From: Mycobacterium sp. DL99
Lineage (GTDB): Bacteria > Actinomycetota > Actinomycetes > Mycobacteriales > Mycobacteriaceae
Direction of reading: 5' to 3'
Assembly: GCF_004762045.1 (NCBI RefSeq)
Contig: NZ_SJOM01000007.1
Span: 673,332-737,331, forward strand
DNA: 64,000 nucleotides
This document shows, in pieces, positions 16,764 to 27,933 of the stretch; position 1 is the stretch's first letter, and every line of letters begins with the position of its first letter. The position numbers and the translations under genes were made by a program. Under the pieces are notes generated by a model, which did no database searches, was not told where the DNA came from, and saw nothing but the letters and a program-made list of their open reading frames with translations.

Positions 16764-19700
16764 GCCGGCTGATCTTCGAGCACCAGCGCAGGCTGGCTCC
16801 GCCGACCACCCGCAAGGGCACCATCACCATCGAGCCGCCGCCGCAGCTGCCGCGGTTGGTTCCGCCGTCGCTGCTGCGTCGCGTGCTGCCGTTCCTGATC
16901 GTCATCCTGATCGTCGGCATGATCGTGGCGTTGGTGGCCACCGGTATGCGGATGATCTCGCCGACGACGCTGTTCTTCCCGTTCGTGCTGCTGCTGGCGG
17001 CCACCGCGATGTACCGCGGGTCGGACAACAAGATGCGCACCGAGGAGGTCGACGCCGAGCGCGCCGACTACCTGCGCTACCTGTCGGTGGTACGGGACAA
17101 CGTCCGCGCTCATGCCGCCGAGCAGCGTGCGGCGCTGGAGTGGTCGCACCCGGAACCCGAGGCGCTGGCCATCATTCCGGGCACCCGTCGGCAGTGGGAG
17201 CGCGATCCGCGCGACCGTGACTTCCTGGTGCTGCGCGCCGGGCTGCACGATGTGCCGCTGGATGCGGCGCTGAAGGTCAAGGACTCCGCCGACGAGATCG
17301 ACCTGGAACCGGTGTCGCACAGCACCCTTCGCGGTCTGCTCGACGTGCAGCGCACCGTGCGCGACGCCCCCTCCGGCATCGACGTCACCAAGCTCGCCCG
17401 GATCACCGTGATCGGTGAGGCCGAGGAAGTCCGCGACGCGCTGCGGGCCTGGATCGCCCAGGCCGTCACCTGGCACGACCCGACCATGCTCGGGGTGGCG
17501 CTGGCCTCGCCCGATGTGGACGCCGATGACTGGTCGTGGCTGAAATGGCTGCCGCACGTGGATATTCCGTCCCAGGCCGACGGCGTCGGCCCGGCCCGGT
17601 ACCTGACCACCGGTGTGACGGAGCTTCGCGGACAACTCGATTCGGCCCTGGCTGGGCGGCCGGCATTCCCCGCCGAGGCGGATCAGGCGCTGAAGCACCT
17701 GCTGGTCGTGCTCGACGACCCCGAGGCCGACCCCGACGACATCGCGCGGAAGCCGGGCCTGACCGGGGTGACCGTGATCCACCGCAGCGACAAGCTGCCC
17801 AACCGCGAGCAGTACCCCGACCCCGAGCGGCCCATCCTGCGGGTCACGGAGGGCCGGATCGAGCGGTGGCAGAGCAGCGGATGGCAGCCCTACGTCGACA
17901 AGGCCGACGCGATGTCGGCCGCCGCGGCCGCCCACATCGCGCGGCGGTTGTCGCGCTGGGACTCCAACCCCGGCTACGTGCGGTCGACCGCTACCGGCGG
18001 CGCCACCTTCACCACGCTGCTCGACATCCCGGATGCCGCGGCGCTGGATGTCGCCGACCTGTGGGCTCCGCGCAACCGCGACGACGAACTACGGGTGCCG
18101 ATCGGCGTCACCGCCACCGGCGAGCCGCTGTACTTCGACCTCAAGGACGAGGCCGAGGGCGGCATGGGTCCGCACGGTCTGATGATCGGTATGACCGGCT
18201 CGGGCAAGTCCCAGACGCTGATGTCGATCCTGTTGTCGCTGTTGACCACTCACTCCGCCGAGCGGCTCATCGTGATCTACGCCGACTTCAAGGGCGAGGC
18301 CGGCGCCGACATCTTCCGCAACTTCCCGCAGGTCGTCGCGGTCATCTCGAACATGGCCGAGAAGCGGTCGCTGGCCGACCGGTTCGCCGATACCCTGCGC
18401 GGTGAGGTGGCCCGCCGTGAGCAGATGCTCAAGGAGGCCGGCCGGCGGGTTCAGGGCAGCGCCTTCAACTCGGTCACCGAGTACGAGGCCGCCATCGCAG
18501 CCGGACATGATCTGCCCCCGATGCCGACGCTGTTCGTGGTCGCCGACGAGTTCACCCTGATGCTCGCCGAGCATCCCGAGTACGCGGATCTGTTCGATTA
18601 CGTTGCGCGCAAGGGCCGCTCGTTCCGGATTCACATCCTGTTCGCGTCGCAGACCCTGGACATCGGCCGGATCAAGGACATCGACAAGAACACGTCGTAC
18701 CGGATCGGCCTGAAGGTGTCGAGCCCCAGCATCTCCCGTCAGATCATCGGGGTCGAGGACGCCTATCACATCGAATCGGGTCGCGAGCACAAAGGCGAGG
18801 GCTTCCTGGTGCCCGCGCCGGGTGCGGTGCCGGTCAAGTTCCGCAGCACCTACGTCGACGGCATCTACGATCCGCCGCGCGCGGAGAAGTCGATCGTGGT
18901 GCGGGCCCTGCCGCAGCCGCAGCTGTTCACCGCCTCGCGCGTCGAGCCTGAGCCCGACACTGTGATCGTCACCAACGAGCCGGAATTCGACGCCGCGCCG
19001 CCGCGCAAGCTGATCGCCACCATCGGCGACCAGCTGGCCGCCTACGGCCCGCAGGCACCCAAGCTGTGGCTGCCGCCGCTGGACGACGCGATCGCCCTGG
19101 ACGACGTTCTGGCCCGTACCGAGGTGGAGCCCGGTCAACTGCGTTGGCCGCTGGGCGAAATCGACAAGCCGTTCGAGATGCGCCGGGAAGCTTTGGTGTT
19201 CGACGCGAACTCGTCGGCAGCCAACGTGCTGATCCACGGTGGTCCGCGATCGGGCAAGTCGACCGCACTGCAGACGTTCGTCTTGTCGGCCGCGGCGCTG
19301 CACTCGCCGAGCGAAGTGAGCTTCTACTGCCTGGATTACGGCGGCGGACAGCTCGCCGGCCTGGAGGACCTGGCCCACGTCGGCAGTGTGGCCACCCCGC
19401 TGGAGCCCGAGCGGATCCGCCGTACTTTCGGCGAGCTCGAGCAGCTGCTGCAGGCCCGTCAGCGGCAGGGCGCGGTGAGCCGGGTGGGCAGCTATGCCGA
19501 TGGGTATGGCGAAGTCTTCCTGGTGATCGACAACCTGTACGCGTTCAGCCGGGACAACACGGATACGTTCAACACCCGTAACCCGTTGCTGGCCAGGGTG
19601 ACCGAGCTGGCCAACACCGGGCTGGCCTACGGCATCCACGTCGTGATCACCACGCCGAACTGGCTGGAGGTGCCGCTGGCGATGCGTGACGGCCTGGGCC

Positions 19701-20728
19701 TGCGCCTGGAGCTCAAGCTGCACGACAGCCACGACAGCATCGTGCGCGTGGTGGGTGCGCTGCGTCGGCCGGCCGATTCGGTACCCGCCGATCAGCCGGG
19801 CCGCGGCCTGACGATGGCCGCCGAGCACTTCCTGTTCGCCGAGCCGCAGTTGAGCGACATCGTCGTCATCAACGCCCGCTACTCGGGTCAGAGCGCACCG
19901 CCGGTGCGCCTGCTGCCCACCGCCCTGGCCCCGGCCGCGCTGGCGCCGCTGTACCCGGCGCCCGAGCAGGTGGTCATCGGGCAGCGTGAAGAGGACCTGG
20001 CACCGGTGTTGCTCGACTTCAAGAACAACCCGCTGCTGGCGGTGTTCGGCGATACGAGGTCGGGCAAGACCACGCTGCTGCGTCACATCATCCGGACCAT
20101 CCGCGAGAACTCGCGGCCGGACGAGGTGGCCTTCACGGTGATCGACCGACGGCTGCATCTGGTGGAGGAGCCGTTGTTCCCGGACAACGAGTACACCGCC
20201 AACATCGACCGCGTGCTGCCGGCGATGCTGGGTCTGTCGGCGCTCATCGAAAAGCGCCGTCCGCCGGCCGGTTTGAGCCCGCAGGAGCTCAGCGCCTGGC
20301 GTCAGCGGACGGCTCCGGACGGCCACATCCACTACCTGATCATCGACGACGTGGACCAGATCCCCGACGGACCCGCGGTCAGCGGGCCGTTCGCGGGGCA
20401 GCGCCCGTGGACCAACATCGTGGGTCTGCTGGCCGAGGCCTCCGATCTGGGTCTGCGCGTCATCGTGACGGCACGGGCCACCGGATCGGCGCACGCCGTG
20501 ATGACCGCGGCGCTGTTGCGTCGCCTCAATGATCTGCAAGCGACCACGTTGATGCTGTCGGGCAATCCGGCCGACAGCGGCAAGCTCCGCGGGCACCGGT
20601 TCGCCCGGTTCCCCGCGGGACGCGGCATGTTGCTCGGCGACGGCGACGCGCCCGAGTTCGTCCAGCTCGTCAACCCACTCATCGATGACGCGGCGGTGTC
20701 CGTGAACAACGGGAGAAAGGAATTCTGA
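16760..20728 (+). CDS. eccC3: ESX-3 FtsK/SpoIIIE ATPase EccC3 (single polypeptide)
   Basis: Motor ATPase of 1322 aa that recognises substrates and energises export. Two transmembrane helices near residues 38-85 are followed by a DUF region and three FtsK/SpoIIIE domains. Walker A motifs are 'GMTGSGKS' (about 477), 'GGPRSGKST' (about 827) and 'GDTRSGKTT' (about 1096). Walker B strands are 'TLFVVADEF', 'EVFLVIDN' and 'YLIIDDVD'. The unsplit gene is typical of ESX-3; ESX-1 splits it into EccCa/EccCb. Its last base overlaps the PE5 start (TGATG). Confidence 0.96.
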   Translation: MSRLIFEHQRRLAPPTTRKGTITIEPPPQLPRLVPPSLLRRVLPFLIVILIVGMIVALVATGMRMISPTTLFFPFVLLLAATAMYRGSDNKMRTEEVDAERADYLRYLSVVRDNVRAHAAEQRAALEWSHPEPEALAIIPGTRRQWERDPRDRDFLVLRAGLHDVPLDAALKVKDSADEIDLEPVSHSTLRGLLDVQRTVRDAPSGIDVTKLARITVIGEAEEVRDALRAWIAQAVTWHDPTMLGVALASPDVDADDWSWLKWLPHVDIPSQADGVGPARYLTTGVTELRGQLDSALAGRPAFPAEADQALKHLLVVLDDPEADPDDIARKPGLTGVTVIHRSDKLPNREQYPDPERPILRVTEGRIERWQSSGWQPYVDKADAMSAAAAAHIARRLSRWDSNPGYVRSTATGGATFTTLLDIPDAAALDVADLWAPRNRDDELRVPIGVTATGEPLYFDLKDEAEGGMGPHGLMIGMTGSGKSQTLMSILLSLLTTHSAERLIVIYADFKGEAGADIFRNFPQVVAVISNMAEKRSLADRFADTLRGEVARREQMLKEAGRRVQGSAFNSVTEYEAAIAAGHDLPPMPTLFVVADEFTLMLAEHPEYADLFDYVARKGRSFRIHILFASQTLDIGRIKDIDKNTSYRIGLKVSSPSISRQIIGVEDAYHIESGREHKGEGFLVPAPGAVPVKFRSTYVDGIYDPPRAEKSIVVRALPQPQLFTASRVEPEPDTVIVTNEPEFDAAPPRKLIATIGDQLAAYGPQAPKLWLPPLDDAIALDDVLARTEVEPGQLRWPLGEIDKPFEMRREALVFDANSSAANVLIHGGPRSGKSTALQTFVLSAAALHSPSEVSFYCLDYGGGQLAGLEDLAHVGSVATPLEPERIRRTFGELEQLLQARQRQGAVSRVGSYADGYGEVFLVIDNLYAFSRDNTDTFNTRNPLLARVTELANTGLAYGIHVVITTPNWLEVPLAMRDGLGLRLELKLHDSHDSIVRVVGALRRPADSVPADQPGRGLTMAAEHFLFAEPQLSDIVVINARYSGQSAPPVRLLPTALAPAALAPLYPAPEQVVIGQREEDLAPVLLDFKNNPLLAVFGDTRSGKTTLLRHIIRTIRENSRPDEVAFTVIDRRLHLVEEPLFPDNEYTANIDRVLPAMLGLSALIEKRRPPAGLSPQELSAWRQRTAPDGHIHYLIIDDVDQIPDGPAVSGPFAGQRPWTNIVGLLAEASDLGLRVIVTARATGSAHAVMTAALLRRLNDLQATTLMLSGNPADSGKLRGHRFARFPAGRGMLLGDGDAPEFVQLVNPLIDDAAVSVNNGRKEF

Positions 20729-21039
20729 TGACATTGCGGGTAGTTCCGGAAGGATTGACCGCCGCGAGTGCGGCCGTGGAGGCGCTCACCGCGCGTCTGG
20801 CCGCCGCTCACGCCGCGGCCGCCCCCCTGGTCTCGGCGGTGATCCCGCCTGCCGCGGATGCCGTGTCGTTGCAGACCGCGACGGGGTTCAGCGTGCACGG
20901 CGCCCAGCACTCGACGCTGGCCGCCCAGGGCGTCGAGGAGCTCGGCCGCTCGGGTGCCGGCGTCGCGGAGTCCGGCGCCAGCTACGTCACCGGCGACGCG
21001 ATGGCTGCCTCGTCCTACATGATTGCGCGCGGCCTCTGA
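20728..21039 (+). CDS. PE5: PE-family protein PE5
   Basis: Short PE protein of 103 aa consisting only of the N-terminal helical-hairpin domain, with '[18 protein letters not shown]' containing the PE dipeptide. It carries the type VII secretion motif YxxxD as Y86-VTG-D90. Expected to form a heterodimer with the adjacent PPE4 and to be exported by ESX-3; PE5-PPE4 has been linked to mycobactin-mediated iron use. AGAAAGG precedes the ATG, which shares its A with the eccC3 stop. Confidence 0.93.
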   Translation: MTLRVVPEGLTAASAAVEALTARLAAAHAAAAPLVSAVIPPAADAVSLQTATGFSVHGAQHSTLAAQGVEELGRSGAGVAESGASYVTGDAMAASSYMIARGL

Positions 21040-21040
21040 C

Positions 21041-22618
21041 ATGACCGCCCCCATCTGGATGGCCCTACCACCCGAGGTGCACTCGACGCTGCTCTCCAGC
21101 GGTCCAGGCGCCGGGTCGTTGCTGGCCGCAGCGGGGGCCTGGCAGTCGCTGAGCACTGAATACGCCTCGGCGGCAGCAGAACTCACCAGCGTGTTGGGTG
21201 GGGTGCAAGCCGGGTCGTGGGAGGGCCCGAGTTCGGAGCAGTACGTCGCCGCCCACGGGCCGTACCTGACCTGGCTGGCGCAGCAGAGTGCGAACAGCGC
21301 GGCGGTGGCCGTGCAACATGAGTCGGCGGCCGCGGCCTACACCACGGCGGTGGCCACCATGCCGACGCTGCCCGAGCTCGCGCTGAACCACGTCGTGCAC
21401 GGCGTCCTGATCGCCACGAACTTCTTCGGTATCAACATGATTCCGATCGCGGTCAATGAGGCCGACTACGTCCGGATGTGGATCCAGGCGGCCACCACCA
21501 TGGCCACCTACCAGGCCGTGTCGGGAGCCGCGGTCATGGCGGCCCCGGCCAGCACGCCGTCGCCGATGCTTCTCAAACCCGGTGTGGGGGAGGCAGGTAC
21601 CGCCTCGGCCAACGCGCAGCAGATGATGGCGCAGGCCACCGCGACGGATTCCGGTTCAGCGTTGACCAGTGCCGACGCGACGGCAGACAGCGAGTACCCG
21701 AATCTGCCGCAATGGCTGATCGATTACGTCAAGACGTTGCCCAGCAGCGATCAGCTGCTGAAGTTCCTGAATGATCCGCTCGGCAGCATCCGGGGGATGA
21801 TCGAGACGCTGCTGACCAATCCGAGTGCCTTCCTCGCCGAGTGGGGTCCGATGCTCGGCGCCGTGCTCTATCAGGCGATCTTCCAGCCCGTGGGTTGGGG
21901 CACCTGGATCGGTGCTGCGTTGTCGCCCTTCCTGGTACCTCTCCTCGGGATCGGCCTTGCCTTCTTGGGATTGCTCGACCTGCTCCCCACCGACGCCCCG
22001 GCAGATGTTCCCGCCGAGGCCGATGCACCGCCGGTGCCGATGCGGGCTGATCAGGGGTTGCCGATGGCGGGCCTGGGCCCGGCAGGGATCGGCGCCGGGG
22101 CACCGGCCGCTCCGGCGGGCGCACCCGCTGCCGGTGCGGGTGGAGTCGCGGCACCGGCTCCGGTTGCGGCCGCGGCGTTAGCGCCATATGCGGTGATGGG
22201 CAACGACCCCGATGAAGGTTTCAGCCCGACAGTGGGCGGCAAGTCCAGTGCCTCGGCACCGGCCGCCGGAATTCCCGCGGCGGCCTCGGGTGTGGCGGCG
22301 TCGCTGGCGGCCCGGCGGAAGCGCCGGCGCAAGCGGGGCGCGGCACTGGAGGACCACGCCTACGCGGATGCCTACATGGACTACGAGGAGCCGGATCCGG
22401 AGCCCGCGCCTCGGCCGGAACCACGGGTCCGTGCATCTGAAAGCGGCGCAGGGACCGTGGGATTCACCGGCACCGAAACGAAATCCGATGCGGCCGCGGC
22501 CGGCTTGACCACCTTGGCCGGCGAGAGATTCGACGAGAGCCCCGTCTCGCCGATGCTGCCCGGTTCCTGGGACCCCGATGAGGCCCCGGGTGATCCGGAA
22601 GGGGGTTCGCGCAGCTGA
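21041..22618 (+). CDS. PPE4: PPE-family protein PPE4
   Basis: PPE protein of 525 aa and partner of PE5. The PPE motif is at residues 10-12 ([10 protein letters not shown]), and a WxG-like turn '[11 protein letters not shown]' follows near residue 58. The N-terminal 180-residue helical domain precedes a hydrophobic mid-region (about 230-330) and an Ala/Pro/Gly-rich tail with a basic cluster '[10 protein letters not shown]'. ATG 21041 is chosen because it starts 2 nt after the PE5 stop; the earlier in-frame start adds six residues not typical of PPE proteins. Confidence 0.93.
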   Translation: MTAPIWMALPPEVHSTLLSSGPGAGSLLAAAGAWQSLSTEYASAAAELTSVLGGVQAGSWEGPSSEQYVAAHGPYLTWLAQQSANSAAVAVQHESAAAAYTTAVATMPTLPELALNHVVHGVLIATNFFGINMIPIAVNEADYVRMWIQAATTMATYQAVSGAAVMAAPASTPSPMLLKPGVGEAGTASANAQQMMAQATATDSGSALTSADATADSEYPNLPQWLIDYVKTLPSSDQLLKFLNDPLGSIRGMIETLLTNPSAFLAEWGPMLGAVLYQAIFQPVGWGTWIGAALSPFLVPLLGIGLAFLGLLDLLPTDAPADVPAEADAPPVPMRADQGLPMAGLGPAGIGAGAPAAPAGAPAAGAGGVAAPAPVAAAALAPYAVMGNDPDEGFSPTVGGKSSASAPAAGIPAAASGVAASLAARRKRRRKRGAALEDHAYADAYMDYEEPDPEPAPRPEPRVRASESGAGTVGFTGTETKSDAAAAGLTTLAGERFDESPVSPMLPGSWDPDEAPGDPEGGSRS

Positions 22619-22679
22619 CCAGACCGCTCTTGCATTTCTGGATGCATTACCCACCACCAACGATCCGAAAGGAAACACC

Positions 22680-22973
22680 ATGAGTCTGTTGGACGCTCAC
22701 ATCCCCCAGCTGATCGCCTCCGAGGCCGCGTTCGGCGCCAAGGCCGCCCTGATGCGCAGCACCATCGCGCAGGCCGAGCAGGCCGCCATGTCGTCGCAGG
22801 CCTACCACATGGGTGAGGCCTCCGCCGCGTTCCAGGCCGCACACGCCCGGTTCGTCGAGGTGTCGGCCAAGGTCAACGCGCTGCTCGACATCGCGCAGCT
22901 CAACCTCGGCGACGCCGCGGGCACCTACGTCGCCCAGGATGCCGCCGCCGCCAGCACCTACACCTCGGTCTAG
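22680..22973 (+). CDS. esxG: ESAT-6-like protein EsxG
   Basis: WXG100-family protein of 97 aa secreted as a 1:1 dimer with EsxH. As in known EsxG, the turn has no Trp ('[11 protein letters not shown]'). The C-terminal export signal YxxxD is Y83-VAQ-D87. The ATG at 22680 follows GAAAGGAAACACC, a good ribosome site, which matters because these small substrates are made in large amounts. It lies 61 bp after PPE4 and 29 bp before esxH. Confidence 0.95.
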   Translation: MSLLDAHIPQLIASEAAFGAKAALMRSTIAQAEQAAMSSQAYHMGEASAAFQAAHARFVEVSAKVNALLDIAQLNLGDAAGTYVAQDAAAASTYTSV

Positions 22974-23002
22974 CCGAACACGCAACGGATACAGGAGTTT
23001 TC

Positions 23003-23290
23003 ATGTCTCAGATCATGTACAACTACCCGGCCATGCTGGCTCACGCCGGGGAGATGAACACCTACTCGGGTGCTCTGCACGCCGTCGGCGCCGACATCGC
23101 CGCCGAGCAGGCCGCGCTGAGCAGCGCCTGGCAGGGTGACACCGCCATGACCTACCAGGCCTGGCAGGCGCAGTGGAACCAGGCCATGGAAGAGCTGACC
23201 CGGGCCTACCGCGCGATGGCGTCCACTCACGAGATGAACACCATGTCGATGAGCGCGCGCGACGCGGCTGAAGGGGCCAAGTGGGGCTGA
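23003..23290 (+). CDS. esxH: ESAT-6-like protein EsxH
   Basis: WXG100 protein of 95 aa, ortholog of TB10.4 and partner of EsxG. It has W43-x-G45 in 'SAWQGDT' and the conserved '[12 protein letters not shown]' N-terminus. Of the M. tuberculosis zinc ligands (H14, H70, H76, E77), H14, H76 and E77 are present but position 70 is Arg ('[11 protein letters not shown]'), so the zinc site may be altered. CAGGAG precedes the ATG. Confidence 0.95.
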   Translation: MSQIMYNYPAMLAHAGEMNTYSGALHAVGADIAAEQAALSSAWQGDTAMTYQAWQAQWNQAMEELTRAYRAMASTHEMNTMSMSARDAAEGAKWG

Positions 23291-23302
23291 TGCCGGGCAC
23301 AA

Positions 23303-24205
23303 GTGGGAGCTAACGCGGTCGAGCTGACCACCGATCAGGCCTGGTTCCTCGCCGAGGTACTCGGTGCCGGGGCGTACCCGTGGGTGCTGGCCATCACGCC
23401 GCCCTACAGCGAACCGGCGCAGCGGTTCGGCTTCGCCGCCGAGCAGACCGCTGAACTGACCAGGATGGGTGTGCTCGACGCCAGTGGTGAGGTCAATCCG
23501 CGCGTGGCGCAATGGGTTCGGCTGGCTTGCCGGGCAACTCAGTGGCTCGACCTGCGGTTTGTCTCCGGTCCGGGGGATCTGCTGCGCGGCATCGTTGCGC
23601 GGTCAGGTGGTCCGACCGGCCGGACTGTTGTGGTGTTGCGCAACGCGCAGCTGGTGACGTTCACCGAGATGGACATCCACCACCCCCACGCGCTGGTCCC
23701 GGTGCTCACCGCCGGTCTGTCGCAACGCAGGCCGGCGCGGTTCGGGGAGTTCGCCCTGCCGGCCGCGGCCGGCGCCCGTGCCGACGAGCAGATCCGCAAC
23801 GGCACCCCGCTGATCGAAGTGCTGGGATTCCTCGGTGTCCCGGCCTCGGCCCGCCCGATCGTGGAATCGGTGTTCGACGGACGGCGTACCTACGTCGAGA
23901 TCGTCGCCGGAGAACACCGTGACGGTCACCGGGTCACCACCCAGGTGGGGGTCAGCATCATCGACACCCCCGAGGGACGGATTCTGGCCTCCCCGTCAAA
24001 AGCCTTTGACGGGGAATGGATTTCGACCTTCACGGCGGGCACGTCCGAAGCGATCGCGATGGCGGTCGAACGGCTGACCGCCTCGCTGCCCAGCGGCTCC
24101 TGGTTCCCCGACCAGCCGCTCATCCGCGACTTCGACGAAGTTGCGACAACCGAAGACCACGCCCACCGAGATTCACGCTCCATGAGAAGAACCCAGAAAG
24201 CATAG
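23303..24205 (+). CDS. espG3: ESX-3 PE/PPE chaperone EspG3
   Basis: Cytosolic chaperone of 300 aa that binds the tip of PE-PPE dimers such as PE5-PPE4 and keeps them soluble for ESX-3. Family landmarks are '[20 protein letters not shown]' near the start, '[13 protein letters not shown]' in the middle, and '[14 protein letters not shown]' and '[19 protein letters not shown]' later. GTG 23303 start, 12 bp after esxH, with a weak ribosome site. The stop precedes eccD3 by 2 bp. Confidence 0.92.
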   Translation: MGANAVELTTDQAWFLAEVLGAGAYPWVLAITPPYSEPAQRFGFAAEQTAELTRMGVLDASGEVNPRVAQWVRLACRATQWLDLRFVSGPGDLLRGIVARSGGPTGRTVVVLRNAQLVTFTEMDIHHPHALVPVLTAGLSQRRPARFGEFALPAAAGARADEQIRNGTPLIEVLGFLGVPASARPIVESVFDGRRTYVEIVAGEHRDGHRVTTQVGVSIIDTPEGRILASPSKAFDGEWISTFTAGTSEAIAMAVERLTASLPSGSWFPDQPLIRDFDEVATTEDHAHRDSRSMRRTQKA

Positions 24206-24207
24206 GA

Positions 24208-25635
24208 ATGTCCGACAACACTGTGATGCCGATCGTCCGGGTGGCCGTGCTGGCCGCTGGAGACGACGGCGGCCGGCTGACCGAGATGGCCCTGCCGTCC
24301 GAGCTGCCGTTGCGTGAGATCCTGCCCGCGGTCCAGCGCATCGTGCTCCCCGCCGGGGGCGACGGTGCCGATAGCGGCGACAACGGCGCCGGCGACCCGG
24401 TACGGCTGAGCCTGGCCCCGGTCGGGGGTGCGCCGTACAGCCTGGATGCCACGCTCGACACCGTCGGTGTGGTGGACGGTGATCTGCTTGCGCTGCAAGC
24501 CGTTCCCGCCGGGCCGGCTGCCCCGCGCATCGTCGAGGACATCGCCGACGCCGCCGTGATCTTCTCCGCGGCCCGCGAGCGCCCGTGGGGCCCTGCGAAC
24601 ATCGCGCGGTACGCGTCGCTGGCCCTGATCGGGCTGATCCTGGTGGGCACCGGCCTGGCCGTCGCCCACCGCGTGGTGACCGGTGAACTGCTCGGACTGT
24701 TCGTCGTCGGCGGCATCGCCATCGCCACCGTGCTGGCCGCGCTGTCGACCAGGGGCCGCTCCCCGGTACTGGCCACCGCGCTGGCCGCCACCGCGCTGGT
24801 TCCTGTCGCGGCGGTGTTCGCGCTCGGTGTGCCAGGCGATTTCGGTGCGCCCAGCATTCTGCTGGCGGCGGCCGGAGTCGCCGCATGGTCCTTGATCAGC
24901 ATGGCGAGCTCGCCCGATGACCGGGGCATCGCGGTGTTCACCGCGACCGCGGTGGCCGGAGCCGGCGTCTTGCTGGTCGCCGGAGCGGCCTCGCTGTGGG
25001 AGATCAACTCGACGGTCATCGGGTGTGCGCTGATCGTCATCGCCCTCGTGGTCACCGTTCAGGCCGCCCAGCTGTCCGCGATGTGGGCCCGATTCCCGCT
25101 GCCGGTCATCCCGGCGCCGGGCGATCCGTCCCCGTCGGCGCAGCCGCTTTCGGTGCTGGCCGACCTGCCGCGCCGGGTCCGGGTGAGCCAGTCGCATCAG
25201 ACCGGTGTGATCGCCGCGGGCGTGCTGCTCGGTGTGGCCGGGTCACTGGCGCTGGTCGGTTCGCCGACCGCGTCGCCGTGGGCCTGGTACGTCGTGGTGG
25301 CCGGTGCGCTCGGTGCCGCCCTGCGGGCCCGGGTCTGGGACTCGGCCTCGTGCAAGGCATGGCTGCTGGGGCATCCCTACCTGCTGACCGTTGTCTTGTT
25401 GGTGGCCTTCGCGATCGACGGCCGCTATCAGGCCGCGTGGTGGGCGCTGGCCGTGCTGGCCGCCCTGGTGGTGGTGTGGGTTGTCGCGGCGCTGAATCCG
25501 CGGGCCGCGTCGCCGGACACGTACTCGCTGCCGATGCGCCGCCTGGTCGGCTTCCTGGCCACCGGCCTCGACGCCTCGCTGATTCCGGTGATGGCTTTCC
25601 TCATCGGGCTGTTCAGCCTCGTCCTCGACAGGTGA
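24208..25635 (+). CDS. eccD3: ESX-3 membrane core component EccD3
   Basis: Main membrane channel-scaffold subunit, 475 aa. A ubiquitin-like cytosolic N-terminal domain (about 8-100, 'PIVRVAVLAAGDDGGRLTEM') is followed by about eleven transmembrane helices from residue 125 to the end. ATG 24208 is used because it lies directly after the espG3 stop; the longer open frame upstream is a shadow of espG3. The M. tuberculosis protein is about the same size. Confidence 0.94.
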   Translation: MSDNTVMPIVRVAVLAAGDDGGRLTEMALPSELPLREILPAVQRIVLPAGGDGADSGDNGAGDPVRLSLAPVGGAPYSLDATLDTVGVVDGDLLALQAVPAGPAAPRIVEDIADAAVIFSAARERPWGPANIARYASLALIGLILVGTGLAVAHRVVTGELLGLFVVGGIAIATVLAALSTRGRSPVLATALAATALVPVAAVFALGVPGDFGAPSILLAAAGVAAWSLISMASSPDDRGIAVFTATAVAGAGVLLVAGAASLWEINSTVIGCALIVIALVVTVQAAQLSAMWARFPLPVIPAPGDPSPSAQPLSVLADLPRRVRVSQSHQTGVIAAGVLLGVAGSLALVGSPTASPWAWYVVVAGALGAALRARVWDSASCKAWLLGHPYLLTVVLLVAFAIDGRYQAAWWALAVLAALVVVWVVAALNPRAASPDTYSLPMRRLVGFLATGLDASLIPVMAFLIGLFSLVLDR

Positions 25636-25642
25636 TGAATCG

Positions 25643-27022
25643 GTGATCCACAAGAGCCTGGGTGTTCTGGCCACAGCCGGTCTGGTGCTGTTGGTCGGCT
25701 CCCCGTCGGCGGGCGCCGTCAGCCCGCCCGAGGTCGACCCACAGGTCGCCCCGCCGGCCGGCAGTGCCGGTCCGGTGGAGGCGATGGCGCAGCGCTCGGC
25801 GTGCGCCACCACCGGCGTGCTGCCGGGTACCGATCCCGGCGCGGTCAACCCGAATCAGTTGGCGCTCAACCTGTCCGGTGCATGGAAGCAGAGCCGCGGA
25901 CAGGGCCAGACCGTCGCCGTCATCGACACCGGGGTGCAGCCGGGACCCCGGCTGCCTCACGTCGAAGGCGGCGGTGACTTCATCGAGTCCACCGATGGGC
26001 TGACCGACTGTGACGGCCACGGCACCTCGGTGGCCGGTCTCATCGCCGGGCAGCCCGGACCCGACGGCTTCTCCGGTGTGGCGCCGGAAGCCCGGCTGAT
26101 CTCGATCCGGCAGAACTCGCCACGATTTGCCCCGCGCGCAACCGGCACCGATATGGCCGAGGCCCGCGCCGCGGCCGACGTGGCCAGCCTGGCCCGGGCC
26201 GTGGTGCGCGCGGCAGACATGGGTGCGCGCGTCATCAACATCTCCGTCGTGACCTGCATGCCCGCCGACAAACACATCGATCAGACCGAACTCGGTGCGG
26301 CACTGCGTTATGCGGCGGTCGAGAAGGACGCGGTGATCGTCGCGGCCGCGGGTAACACCCAGGGCGGGGTCACCACCGGATCGGCGTGCGGGTCCAATCC
26401 GCTTGGCGATGCCGGCGTTCCGGGCGATCCGCGTAACTGGGGCGGCGTCTCCTCGGTTTCCATCCCCTCGTGGTGGCAGCCCTACGTGCTGTCGGTCGGG
26501 TCGCTGAACGCGACCGGTCAGCCTTCCGGGTTCACCATGGCCGGGCCATGGGTGGGCATCGCGGCGCCGGGGGAGAACATCTCCTCGGTGAGCAACGCAC
26601 CAGGCGGTGGATTGTCCAACGCCATGCCCACCGATCGGGACAAGCTGGTCCCGCTCAACGGCACCAGCTATGCCGCGGCGTACGTATCCGGCGTTGCGGC
26701 CCTGGTGCGCAGCAAGTTTCCCGACCTCAACGCGCGGCAGGTGGTGCACCGGCTGACCACGACCGCCCAGGGCGCCGCCCGCTCGCCGTCGAACGTGATC
26801 GGTGCCGGAGGTGTCGATCCGGTGGCCGCGCTCACCTGGGACGTCGCCGATATGCCGCTGGACGGTCCGGCGGATCCCGCAGGCAAACCCATTGCCGCAC
26901 CGGCAGAACCGGCCCCGCGTGACAACACCGGGCGAATCGTCGCTTTCGCCGGTACCGGAGCACTTGCGCTGGCGGCCATCGCCGTTGCGTTCAGCGCATA
27001 CAGACGGAAGGACCATTCATGA
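25643..27022 (+). CDS. mycP3: ESX-3 mycosin protease MycP3
   Basis: Subtilisin-like membrane-anchored serine protease of 459 aa required for a stable ESX complex. It has a signal peptide (1-25). Catalytic residues are D95 (AVIDTGVQP), H126 (DCDGHGTSVAG) and S342 (LNGTSYAAAYVSG), with oxyanion N238 (AAAGNTQ). A C-terminal transmembrane helix lies at about 431-452, followed by a basic tail. GTG 25643 start. The stop overlaps the eccE3 ATG (27019-27022). Confidence 0.95.
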   Translation: MIHKSLGVLATAGLVLLVGSPSAGAVSPPEVDPQVAPPAGSAGPVEAMAQRSACATTGVLPGTDPGAVNPNQLALNLSGAWKQSRGQGQTVAVIDTGVQPGPRLPHVEGGGDFIESTDGLTDCDGHGTSVAGLIAGQPGPDGFSGVAPEARLISIRQNSPRFAPRATGTDMAEARAAADVASLARAVVRAADMGARVINISVVTCMPADKHIDQTELGAALRYAAVEKDAVIVAAAGNTQGGVTTGSACGSNPLGDAGVPGDPRNWGGVSSVSIPSWWQPYVLSVGSLNATGQPSGFTMAGPWVGIAAPGENISSVSNAPGGGLSNAMPTDRDKLVPLNGTSYAAAYVSGVAALVRSKFPDLNARQVVHRLTTTAQGAARSPSNVIGAGGVDPVAALTWDVADMPLDGPADPAGKPIAAPAEPAPRDNTGRIVAFAGTGALALAAIAVAFSAYRRKDHS

Positions 27023-27933
27023 CCGCCCGACTTGCGTTGGCGTCCCTGTTCATCGTCGCGGCGGTACTGGCCCGGCCGTGGCAGACCGACACCGAGCGGT
27101 GGGTGCTCGGCGTCTCCGTCGCCGCGGTGGTGCTGCTGCTGGCGTGGTGGGGTGGGTTGTTCCTGACGACGCGCATCGCCCGGTGCATCGGGGTGTGGCG
27201 GCGCAACCTGGCCAAGAAGCAGCCTACGGAGGCGGTCGATTCGGAGACCGTCGTGCTGCGGGTCGATCCCGCCGACCCGGCCCAGCTTCCGGTCGTGGTC
27301 AGCTACCTGGACCGGTACGGCATCCGCTGTGACAAGGTCCGCGTGACCCACCGCGACGCCGGTGGTGCGCGACGTAGCTGGATCAGCCTGACCGTGGCCG
27401 CCACCGACAACCTCGATGCGTTGCGTGCCCGGTCCTCGCGAATCCCGTTGCGGGACACCACGGAAATTGTCGGGCGTCGGCTCGCCGATCATCTGCGCGA
27501 GCAAGGCTGGACGGTCACGCTCGTCGACGGGGTGGATTCACCGCTTCCCGACCCGGGCAAGGAAACCTGGCGTGGCGTCAAGGATGACTCCGGATATGTT
27601 GCGGCATACCGTGTCAGCGTCAGCGACAAGCTGGAGGCCGTGCTGGCCGAGATCGGCGCGGTGCCGGCCCAGGAGACCTGGACCGCACTGGAGTTCACCG
27701 GATCTCCGGCGCAACCGCAGTTGACAGTGGGAGCGGTGTTCCGCACCGAGGACCGCCCGGCACGCAAGGCTCCGCTGGCGGGCCTGAAATCGGCCGCCGG
27801 CCGGCATCGCCCGGCGTTGGCAGCGTTGAACCCGTTGTCTGCGGACCGTCTGGACGGCACCCCCGTCGCGGTGCCGCAGGCGGCGGCGTCAGTCGAACAT
27901 GAAGTCCTGCAGGAAGCGGGTCATCCGGCGTAG
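27019..27933 (+). CDS. eccE3: ESX-3 membrane component EccE3
   Basis: Peripheral subunit of the ESX-3 membrane complex, 304 aa. Two N-terminal transmembrane helices (about 1-18 and 28-50) precede a periplasmic or cytosolic-face domain with 'WISLTVAATDNLDALRARSS' and 'IVGRRLADHLREQGW'. Somewhat shorter than M. tuberculosis EccE3 (about 331 aa, from memory). Its last 45 bp lie antisense over the end of the next, convergent gene, so the 3' ends of both transcripts overlap. Confidence 0.92.
   Translation: MTARLALASLFIVAAVLARPWQTDTERWVLGVSVAAVVLLLAWWGGLFLTTRIARCIGVWRRNLAKKQPTEAVDSETVVLRVDPADPAQLPVVVSYLDRYGIRCDKVRVTHRDAGGARRSWISLTVAATDNLDALRARSSRIPLRDTTEIVGRRLADHLREQGWTVTLVDGVDSPLPDPGKETWRGVKDDSGYVAAYRVSVSDKLEAVLAEIGAVPAQETWTALEFTGSPAQPQLTVGAVFRTEDRPARKAPLAGLKSAAGRHRPALAALNPLSADRLDGTPVAVPQAAASVEHEVLQEAGHPA

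Noticed and set aside
18089..20734. Open frame of 881 codons on the minus strand
   Set aside because: Antisense shadow of eccC3, which has three complete ATPase domains on the other strand.
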